Shown here: positions 23,781-31,620 of the stretch, one piece after another
Numbering within the stretch: the stretch's first letter is position 1
Layout: every line of letters begins with the position of its first letter
Assembly (NCBI RefSeq): GCF_000601455.1
Contig: NZ_AZQP01000022.1
Span: 1 to 44,720 of the forward strand
DNA: 44,720 nucleotides
Origin: Fervidicella metallireducens AeB
Lineage (GTDB): Bacteria > Bacillota > Clostridia > Clostridiales > Caloramatoraceae
Direction of reading: 5' to 3'
The notes under the pieces: generated by a model
Database searches by the model: none
What the model was told of the DNA's origin: nothing
What the model saw: only the letters and a program-made list of their open reading frames with translations
Translations under genes and position numbers: made by a program

Positions 23781-26032
23781 TTAACTTCACCTCCATTTGC
23801 TGCAATAACAATCTGTCCAAGGGAAATCCCTTCATCGTTGGTTGATACCCTTTTATGAACAAAAACATTAAATCCTTCAGCAGTAAACCTTTTTGTTAGT
23901 CTGTCTAGTAAATACATATTTTGAAACACTCCACCAGATAAAACTATGTCAGTAATACTAGTTTCCATTTTTATTTCCTTAGAGATTTTAACTGCTGCCT
24001 CAACAAGAGTATTCATAAATTTTGATGCAATTTTTCCATTTTGGACACCATTTTCTTTATCTTCTACAATATTTCTAATAATCTCTCTCCAGTCTAAAAC
24101 TGAAATTACATTGTCCTTATTAATACTGAAATTATATATTTCATCATCATTAGTAGCTAAGCTTTCAAGCATTACAGCTCCCTGACCTTCATAGGATGCC
24201 TTATGCTTTATATCGAGGATTGAAGCAACCCCATCAAATAACCTTCCTATACTGCTGGCGCGTGGTGTATTTAATTTTTTATCAATCATAGTTTCAATAG
24301 TTTTTACATCATTAGTTAAGATGAATTTTTCAGGGATATTACCTAAAGAATCGTATAGTAAGGAATAGCCTACCCTATATATTTCCTTTACAGCTTTATC
24401 TCCACCTGGCAGAGCTATTGGCATTATACTTCCATGTCGTTTAAATTCTTTGGCATCTCCAACTAAAAATTCCCCTCCCCAGATAGTATCATCAATTCCA
24501 TATCCAGTTCCATCCCATACTATCCCTATAACCTTTTGTTCAAGATTGTTATCTGCCATACATGAAACCATATGGGCATGGTGGTGCTGAATCATGGCAA
24601 CTGAAATATTTGAGTTTTTCCCCCTGTCTATAGCATAATTAGTAGACATATAATCAGGATGTAAATCGCAGGCGATTTTTTTAGGAACAATACCAAATAA
24701 TTTTTCAAAATGCCTTATCTGATTTTCATAATGTTCTAAAGTTTCGATATTCTTCAAATCTCCAATATGCTGACTTGGAAAAACATATTCATCTTTAGAT
24801 AAAGCAAATGACGCCTTCTGCTCTGCTCCACAAGCTAATATTTCCTGGATATTACAATTTAATTTAATGGGAAACGGAACATATCCTCTAGACCTTCTTA
24901 AAGGATATTCCTTACCGTTGTAAATTCTCATCAGTGAATCATCACATCTTACATGAATATCTCTATTATTCATTAAAAAACCATCTGCTATGTCCTTTAA
25001 TTCACTAACTGCAGCCTCATTATCTTTAATTATTGGCAAATCAGAAACATTTCCACTGGTCATAACAACAGTGTCAATATCTTTCTCTAAAAGCAAATAA
25101 TGAACTGGAGTGTATGGCAGCATTATCCCTACATATTTATTATCCATAGAAACATGCTCTAATAAGTTATTTTTTTTGTTCAAAAGAACAATAGGCCTTC
25201 TAAAGCTTTCTAGTAAATCTTTTTCATCTTTATTTACCATACACCACTTTTCAACGGCAGATATATCTTTACACATTATGGCAAATGGTTTTTCATCTCT
25301 CTTTTTTCTCACCCTGAGCTTATAAACTGCCTCTGAATTCTCAGCATCACAAACAAGATGAAAACCACCTAAACCCTTAACAGCAATAATTTTTCCTTCC
25401 TTAATATAATTCCTAGCAATTTCAATTGCATTGTTTGTTGTTTTTTTCCCAGATTCATCAATAAAAAACAACTCCGGCCCGCACTCAAAACAGCAATCTG
25501 GTTGTGCATGATATCGTCGATCTTCTATGTCTTTATATTCTTCTTCACAACTACTGCACATTGGGAATTTTGCCATTGTAGTCTTATCCCTGTCATATGG
25601 TATATCCTTTATAATACTAAACCTAGGTCCACAATTCGTACAATTAATAAATGGAAACCTATATCTCCTATCTTTTTCATCAAATAACTCTCTCAAACAA
25701 TCTTCACATATACACACATCTGGTGAAATCAAAGTAAATTTCTCTTGACTATGTGTACTTTTAATGATATCAAACCCCTTATAACCCTTTATGTCATCAA
25801 ATATTTCATATGATACCTTTTCTATAACGGCTAATTTAGGGTATTTAGTTTTAATATCTTGTACAAAATTTATCAATACATCATAATTGCCTTCTACTTC
25901 AATGGTTACACCCGTAGTAGAATTTTTTACCCATCCATTTAAACCTGAATCCTTAACAAGTTTATGTATAAATGGCCTGAATCCTACGCCCTGCACTATT
26001 CCATTAACTTCAATCAACATTCTTTTCAACAT
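23771..26032 (-). CDS. hypF: Carbamoyltransferase HypF
   Basis: A protein of about 753 residues that makes thiocarboxamide on HypE from carbamoyl phosphate. Domains in order are: acylphosphatase-like (EVNGIVQGVGFRPFIHKLV, first 90 residues); a zinc-finger pair (CICEDCLREL, CTNCGPRFS, CSSCEEEY, CCFECGP, about 105-185); a YrdC-like domain (about 200-380); and a Kae1-like domain with AMIQHHHAHMVSCMADN and VWDGTGYGIDDTIWGGEF. The start is taken at the ATG at 26032 after AGGTGATT; a GTG at 26038 lies inside that site. It heads the hypFCDE block. A candidate promoter and possible regulator sites lie at 26065-26125. Confidence 0.94.
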   Translation of the reverse strand: MLKRMLIEVNGIVQGVGFRPFIHKLVKDSGLNGWVKNSTTGVTIEVEGNYDVLINFVQDIKTKYPKLAVIEKVSYEIFDDIKGYKGFDIIKSTHSQEKFTLISPDVCICEDCLRELFDEKDRRYRFPFINCTNCGPRFSIIKDIPYDRDKTTMAKFPMCSSCEEEYKDIEDRRYHAQPDCCFECGPELFFIDESGKKTTNNAIEIARNYIKEGKIIAVKGLGGFHLVCDAENSEAVYKLRVRKKRDEKPFAIMCKDISAVEKWCMVNKDEKDLLESFRRPIVLLNKKNNLLEHVSMDNKYVGIMLPYTPVHYLLLEKDIDTVVMTSGNVSDLPIIKDNEAAVSELKDIADGFLMNNRDIHVRCDDSLMRIYNGKEYPLRRSRGYVPFPIKLNCNIQEILACGAEQKASFALSKDEYVFPSQHIGDLKNIETLEHYENQIRHFEKLFGIVPKKIACDLHPDYMSTNYAIDRGKNSNISVAMIQHHHAHMVSCMADNNLEQKVIGIVWDGTGYGIDDTIWGGEFLVGDAKEFKRHGSIMPIALPGGDKAVKEIYRVGYSLLYDSLGNIPEKFILTNDVKTIETMIDKKLNTPRASSIGRLFDGVASILDIKHKASYEGQGAVMLESLATNDDEIYNFSINKDNVISVLDWREIIRNIVEDKENGVQNGKIASKFMNTLVEAAVKISKEIKMETSITDIVLSGGVFQNMYLLDRLTKRFTAEGFNVFVHKRVSTNDEGISLGQIVIAANGGEVKCV

Positions 26033-26064
26033 AATCACCTACATAATTCTGTATTACAACACAA

Positions 26065-26125
26065 CATATCTGTTATACATTTTTATCATCTCTGTTATAG
26101 TATCTAAACGTTATAGTTTTAACAA
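26065..26125 (-). promoter_or_regulatory. Possible hypF promoter with a Rex-like half site and direct repeats
   Basis: On the minus strand TTGTTA and TACTAT lie 17 bp apart. The -35 is part of TTGTTAAAACTATAACGT (26108-26125), which resembles a degenerate Rex site (TTGTTAANNNNTTAACAA). Downstream, TATAACAGAGATG and TATAACAGATATG recur at a 22-bp interval. The match is weak. Confidence 0.3.
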
Positions 26126-26540
26126 AATCTCCATTGCATTTCCCTGTAAAACTCATTGATTTAAATAAAATCATAAACCTATTCCAATATTATTTCTTTA
26201 CTGTTATCATTATAATACATATTAAATTAAAATTCAAATAATTAAATTGAATTCTATCAATATAAGCAGAATTAAGATATTTTACGCGATTTAGTTAATT
26301 AGTTATTAAGGGATAATAATTATTTATGCATAACAGAATAACTTAAATGTATTTCATATTCTGCTTAAAATATATATAATTATACAAGTCAACTAAATAT
26401 GGAAAACAAAAGATATGCCTGATAAAAAGAATGATGAGATAATTTCAGATTTCTTTTTAATTTTTTTATTAAACTGTAATAATATTTTACTATCAAAAAT
26501 AAAATTATTAAAAATAGTATTCCTTGGGAATGCTAAAGTA

Positions 26541-26549
26541 TGATATAAT
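26541..26549 (+). promoter_or_regulatory. Extended -10 promoter of the 26605 gene
   Basis: TGATATAAT is a perfect TGn-TATAAT extended -10 element, 56 bp upstream of the start. The -35 region has only a weak match. A short near-palindrome, ATTCCTTGGGAAT, lies about 10 bp upstream of it. Confidence 0.55.
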
Positions 26550-26604
26550 TTACAATGTGCTTTTATACCTATTTTTTATTAACAAATGAAAGGAGTCTTA
26601 AGCT

Positions 26605-27009
26605 ATGAGTTTTAAAGAAACATTAGCTAAAAAATACGCTGACACATATTTTAAAAAATATGGAGATAGATTAACACAAGTTCAAGGTCATGTTTTAAGT
26701 GTTAAGGTAACAACAAAGACTATATTATGGATATATAATATCCTAAAGGTTGACGTTCTTGTTAAGCCCGAAAGAAGCAAGGCTGTAGTGAGATGCCAAT
26801 ACGTTAGAAAGAAATGGTTTAAGAAACCGATATTTATGGACATTAAGCAAGGAAATATAGTAATCATCCAAGGATTAAAGGGTAAAAAAGGCAAGGATAG
26901 TAATGAGGCTATTAGCATACTAAATATTAAAAATTTAACAACTAAAAAGGATTTAATCCCAGTAGATCAAAAAATTCAAAAGGTTCAACAGAAACAATTT
27001 ATAAAATAA
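26605..27009 (+). CDS. Uncharacterised small basic protein
   Basis: I do not recognise this 134-residue protein. It has GAAAGGAG 8 nt before the ATG, its own promoter-like extended -10 and a strong terminator palindrome at its stop, so it looks like a real single-gene unit. It begins MSFKETLAKKYADTYFKKYG and is lysine-rich with many basic pairs. The middle (about 25-105) alternates short hydrophobic strands with basic turns (VQGHVLSVKVTTKTILWIYN; KQGNIVIIQGLKGKKGKDSN), which suggests a small beta-barrel such as an OB-like fold, possibly binding nucleic acid. No signal peptide or clear membrane segment. The fold suggestion is weak. Confidence 0.7.
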   Translation: MSFKETLAKKYADTYFKKYGDRLTQVQGHVLSVKVTTKTILWIYNILKVDVLVKPERSKAVVRCQYVRKKWFKKPIFMDIKQGNIVIIQGLKGKKGKDSNEAISILNIKNLTTKKDLIPVDQKIQKVQQKQFIK

Positions 27010-27035
27010 GCATATGTTCAACATATGCTTATTTT
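27003..27035. terminator. Perfect 33-bp palindrome, bidirectional terminator
   Basis: AAAATAAGCATATGTT and its exact reverse complement flank a single C. It includes the stop codon of the 26605 gene, carries its own A and T tracts, and lies between two convergent genes, so it can end transcription both ways. Confidence 0.8.
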
Positions 27036-27053
27036 ATCTGATTTTTTTAATTC

Positions 27054-29695
27054 TCACCTGTTATACCAAAATAAACTGGATACCAATGAAATAGTCCCTG
27101 AAAAACATAAGACTATTACCCACTGGATCAAACTTAGTCCTTGGGTCTTAAAAACATTCTGAAACCAGGGAATATATACTGTAATAAGTAACATACATAC
27201 AGATGACATAACCGCAAGCAGAAGATAGATGTTAGTCAAAAAGCCTATTTTAAATATAGAATGCCTTTCAGATCTACATTCGAAAACATGAAACAATTGA
27301 GACATAACCAAAGTACAAAGAGCCACTGTCCTTGCCAGTCTTAAGTTCTCTTCAAAATAAACCAAGGTCATAGCATATGAAACAACTGTGCACAGCCCAA
27401 TCAGAACACCTCTTAAAATAATTTTATTCCATAGACCATCTGCAAAAATACTCTCATTTTTTTTCCTCGGTTTTCTATTCATTACATCATCTTCGCCTTT
27501 TTCAAGACTTAAAGCCATAGCTGGAAGCCCATCAGTTGCTAAATTAACGAAAAGTATCTGAATAGGTAGTAATGGAACTCCTAGATTGAATAATGAAGCC
27601 AGGAACATCGTTAGAACCTCTCCAATATTGCAGGATAGTAGATATCTTATAAATTTTCTAATATTATCATAAATTATTCTTCCTTCCTTGACTGCTGCAA
27701 CTATGGTAGTAAAATTATCATCTAATAACACCATTGAAGATGCCTCTTTTGTTACATCAGTTCCTGTTATCCCCATAGCAACTCCAATATCCGCCTCTTT
27801 TATAGCTGGAGCATCGTTTACTCCATCACCTGTCATTGCTACAACAAGTCCCTTACTTTTAAAGGACTTAACAATTCTATGTTTGTGAGATGGACTAACC
27901 CTGGCAAAAACCCTCACCCTGTCTATAATTTTATCCAATTGAGAATCACTCATTTTATTTAACTCTTCACCTGTTAAAACAATCCCATCTTTATCAAGCA
28001 TATTTAATTCCTTGGCAATTGCCTGTGCAGTCAGTTTATGATCTCCTGTAATCATTACTGGACTTATTCCTGCTATCCTGCATTCTATGATAGCATCCTT
28101 TACTTCCTCCCTAGGAGGATCTATCATACCTGCTAATCCTAAAAATATCAGATTATCCTCTGATGATGTTTCATTACCCTCAACCTTTTTGTAAGCAGCT
28201 CCTATTACCCTTAAGGCTCTTTGGGCCATATTATCATTGCTTTGAATAATTCTATTTTGTATGTCCTTTGTTAAGGGAACTTCATTACCATTTACCTGAA
28301 GCCATTTACACTTTTTTAAAATACTCTCTGGAGCACCCTTTACATATAAATACTTTTTATTGTTATAGCTGCATAAAACAGACATCATCTTTCTATCTGA
28401 ATCAAAGGGGTTTTCCTTAAGAATTTTAATATTTTTGGTTAAATTATTTTTATAAATACCTGCCTTGGCTCCCATAACAAGAAGCGCTATCTCTGTTGGG
28501 TCCCCTATATAATTCTTTTTACTCTTATTAATCATTCTAGTCAATCCATAATCTGATATTTCTGCATTATTACAAATAACAGAGCACTCTATAAATGACT
28601 TTAAATCTATATCCTTTGATATAGACTTTTTTACCCCTGAAAGGTAATATTACCTGTTAAATCATAACCATAACCGGAAACTTCTAAATAGTTGTCTCGT
28701 ATGTAAAGTTGTTTTACCGTCATTATATTCTGTGTCAATGTACCAGTTTTATCTGAACAGATGACATTTGTACAGCCAAGTGTTTCTACTGCTGGCAATT
28801 TTCTAACCAAAGCATTTTTTTTCATCATTCTCTGTACACCAGTAGCTAAAGAAACAGTTACTATTGCAGGCAGTCCCTCAGGAATTGCAGCAACCGCAAG
28901 ACTTACCCCAACCAGGAACATCCTATATGCATTTTCACCTCTTAGAATCCCCGTAATTGTAACTATTGCACAAATTATTATACATCCATATACTAGTAAT
29001 TTACCTAGATGATCTAGTTTTTGCTGAAGAGGTGTCTGCTTATTATCTATTTCCTGAAGCATATCCGCTATTTTCCCCATCTCTGTATCCATGCCAGTTG
29101 CATAAACTCTGCATCTTCCCCTGCCGCTTGTTATACTGCAACCCATATAAACTGTATTTATATTTGAAGCCTTCCCAGAAAATAAACGCTTTTCAACAGG
29201 TACAGATTCTCCAGTTAAAATTGACTCGTCACTAAAAATTCCATCCCCACTGATAATAATACAATCTGCAGGTACTCTGTCTCCAGCCTCTATTTCAATT
29301 ATATCTCCAACAACCAGTTCCCTTGCCTTTATTATCATAAGTTTTCCGTCCCTTATAACCTTAGCTGTAGGTGCCGTTAATTCTTTTAAAGCTTCCAAGG
29401 ATTTTTCCGTCTTAAATTCTTGAAAAAATCCAAGTAATGCATTTATTATGACAATTATTATTATGGTTATTGCATCAGCCTTTTCACCCATAAATGCTGA
29501 AATAGCAGTAGCAACTATTAAAATCCAAGTGATAAAATCATTAAACTGTGAAAGCAAAATTCCTATTGGAGATATCTTTTTCCTTTTAACAAGCTCATTG
29601 TATCCATATTTATCTAATCTCCTTTTAACCTCCCTAAGGCTCAGCCCCATATTAACATCAATTTTATCTTCTGTATATGAATTGATTACCCTCAT
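27054..29695 (-). pseudogene. Calcium-type P-type ATPase, split by a one-base frameshift
   Basis: A P2-type cation ATPase (SERCA/PMCA-like bacterial Ca2+ pump). The first part (354 codons) holds the N-terminal cation ATPase domain, the actuator motif FSDESILTGESVP, the PEGLP helix VAAIPEGLPAIV and the phosphorylation site CSDKTGTLT, ending NITFQG and stop at 28631. The second part has the nucleotide-binding domain (KGAPESILKKC), MITGDHKLTAQAI, MTGDGVNDAPAIKEADIG and the C-terminal membrane helices. Adding one base to the CCCC at 28634-28637 gives FQGVKKSISKDIDL and joins the halves into about 880 residues, the usual length. AGGAGG precedes the start. So it is either a recent frameshift or a sequence error; no other damage is seen. 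Confidence 0.9.
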
Positions 29696-29808
29696 AACAC
29701 CATCCTCCTATTTATGCTTATAACTATTTATATTTGTTATATACTATAAGTATCACTTGGAAATGAAAGATTTTTAACGTAAACACTAACTTATTTTTCA
29801 AATAATTA

Positions 29809-29836
29809 TTTACTTTCATTCATAATGCTTTATAAT
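29809..29836 (+). promoter_or_regulatory. Candidate promoter of the pyrophosphatase gene
   Basis: A perfect TATAAT (29831-29836) is preceded at 16 bp by TTTACT (29809-29814), 33 bp before the GTG start. Confidence 0.5.
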
Positions 29837-29868
29837 TAATTAATGTAACTTTATATGGAGGTGATATT

Positions 29869-31500
29869 GTGGGTGATGTAATTTACATAACTGGACACAG
29901 AAACCCTGATAGCGATTCAATATGCTCTGCACTAGCTTATGCGGATCTTAAAAAGAAATTAGGTTATAATGCAATTGCAGCAAGACTTGGTGAAATTAGT
30001 AGAGAAACAGAATTTATATTAGATTACTTTAATCTTAAAAAACCTGAATATCTACCTACTGTGAAAATCCAAGTTTGCGACCTGGAGATGGATAATGTTG
30101 AGCATGTATATCCTCATACTTCTATTAAAGAAGCTTGGACAATTATGAATAAAGGTAATTATAAGACACTACCTGTTGTGGATTCCCATAAAAAACTACT
30201 TGGTGTTGTCAGTCTTACTGACATTACCTTCAAGTATATGGATACCCAGGATGTTAACGTAATTGCAACAAGCAAAACTCCATTGAAAAATATCATTGAA
30301 ACACTTAATGCAAAGATTTTATGTGGAAGCGAAGAAGACTTTAAAACCAGCGGTAAGGTGATTATTGCAGCATTAAAATACGAACAAATGAAATCCTATG
30401 TAAATGTTGGTGACATTGTTATAATAGGTAATAGAACTGATAGTCAAGTCACCGCAATTGAACAAGGAGCTAATCTTTTAATCGTTACAGGAGGCTGCGA
30501 CGTTGAAGAAAACGTATTAAAACTATGCAAAGAAAAAAAATGCATAGTTATTTCTACTCCAAATGACACATTCACAACAGCAAGGCTTATTAATCAGAGT
30601 ATACCTTTAAATTATGTTATGACCTCAAATGATATAATTAAGTTCGAATTAGATGATCTTGCAGATGAGGCAAAGGAAGTAATGACTAAAACAAGACACA
30701 GTAGTTATCCTGTTGTTGATACAAATAATCATATTAAAGGATTTATATCAAGATATCATTTAATCACACAGAAAAAGAAAAAAGTTATTTTAATGGATCA
30801 CAACGAAACAGCTCAATCAGTACATGGAATTGAAGATGCAGAGGTTATAGAAATAATAGATCATCATAGAGTAGCTGATGTTCAAACCAGCAAGCCAATA
30901 TATTTCAGAAACGAACCAGTTGGAAGTACTTCAACGATTGTAGCAAATATGTTTTTTGAAAATGGCTTAACTCCTGAAAAAGGAATTGCAGGTGCATTGT
31001 TAGGTGCTATAATCTCTGATACACTTAAATTTAAGTCTCCAACCTGTACAAATGTAGATAAAGTTACGGCTGAAAAATTGGCTTCTATTGCAGAAGTAGA
31101 TATTGACACATTTGCCTATGAGATGTTTAAGGCAGGTACTTCACTCAAGGGTAAAACTCCTGAAGAGATATTCTATCAGGATTATAAAGATTTTAATTTA
31201 GGAGAATATAAGATAGGTGTCGGCCAGGTTAACACCATGGATCCTTCAAGTATTGAAGAAACAAAGTCTGACCTTCTTGCCTTTATGAACAACGTTTGCA
31301 AAACTGGAAATTATAATTTAGTAATTATAATGGTTACAGATATTGTTAATGAAGGGTCTGAGCTTTTATTTGTTGGTGAGAATAAAGAATTAATTTCAAA
31401 AGCCTTTAATGTAGAATTAGGTGAAAATAGTGTGTATCTTCCAGGGGTTGTTTCAAGAAAGAAACAAATAATCCCTCCACTTTCACAAGCTACAGAATAA
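29869..31500 (+). CDS. ppaC: Family II manganese-dependent inorganic pyrophosphatase with CBS and DRTGG domains
   Basis: A 543-residue DHH-family pyrophosphatase that hydrolyses PPi in the cytoplasm. The N-terminal half-site HRNPDSDSICSA supplies metal ligands (His10, Asp14, Asp16). An insert of about 250 residues follows: a CBS motif (ISYKTLPVVDS-like region, about 75-125), a DRTGG domain (about 130-245) and a second CBS motif (KTRHSSYPVVDTNNHIKGFI). The DHH domain then resumes with ILMDHNE and EIIDHHRVADV, and a DHHA2 domain completes the protein. CBS-containing members are regulated by adenine nucleotides. The start is GTG at 29869, set by GGAGGTG 5 nt before it. Single gene with its own terminator. 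Confidence 0.93.
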   Translation: MGDVIYITGHRNPDSDSICSALAYADLKKKLGYNAIAARLGEISRETEFILDYFNLKKPEYLPTVKIQVCDLEMDNVEHVYPHTSIKEAWTIMNKGNYKTLPVVDSHKKLLGVVSLTDITFKYMDTQDVNVIATSKTPLKNIIETLNAKILCGSEEDFKTSGKVIIAALKYEQMKSYVNVGDIVIIGNRTDSQVTAIEQGANLLIVTGGCDVEENVLKLCKEKKCIVISTPNDTFTTARLINQSIPLNYVMTSNDIIKFELDDLADEAKEVMTKTRHSSYPVVDTNNHIKGFISRYHLITQKKKKVILMDHNETAQSVHGIEDAEVIEIIDHHRVADVQTSKPIYFRNEPVGSTSTIVANMFFENGLTPEKGIAGALLGAIISDTLKFKSPTCTNVDKVTAEKLASIAEVDIDTFAYEMFKAGTSLKGKTPEEIFYQDYKDFNLGEYKIGVGQVNTMDPSSIEETKSDLLAFMNNVCKTGNYNLVIIMVTDIVNEGSELLFVGENKELISKAFNVELGENSVYLPGVVSRKKQIIPPLSQATE

Positions 31501-31506
31501 AATAAG

Positions 31507-31547
31507 GGCTGTGGCATTAGCGTTTTTTAACTGCTAATACCACAGCC
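31507..31547. terminator. Terminator between the pyrophosphatase and ispH-S1 genes
   Basis: GGCTGTGGCATTAGC pairs with GCTAATACCACAGCC (14 of 15), followed on plus by CTCTTTTTAAATTTTT. The minus side is followed by CTTATTTTATT, so it may also serve the convergent ispH-S1 gene. Confidence 0.8.
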
Positions 31548-31620
31548 TCTTTTTAAATTTTTATATTAAAATTTAGACACCTTAATATACAGGTTTATGA
31601 AAAATTTCCCACACCTTCTT

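Larger units (their letters stand above)
26039..26604. other. Gene-free region between hypF and the 26605 gene
   Basis: About 570 bp of very AT-rich DNA without a credible gene. It holds upstream signals for two divergent genes. On the hypF side there is a weak -35/-10 pair (TTGTTA, TACTAT on minus) and near-identical repeats. On the other side there is an extended -10 (26541-26549). AAGCAGAAT (about 26267-26275) and ATTCTGCTT (about 26356-26364) form a distant 9-bp inverted repeat. Confidence 0.6.

Noticed and set aside
27054-29695. Two separate genes for half-ATPases
   Set aside because: One added base joins them into a normal-length pump with nothing missing, so one interrupted gene is the simpler reading.
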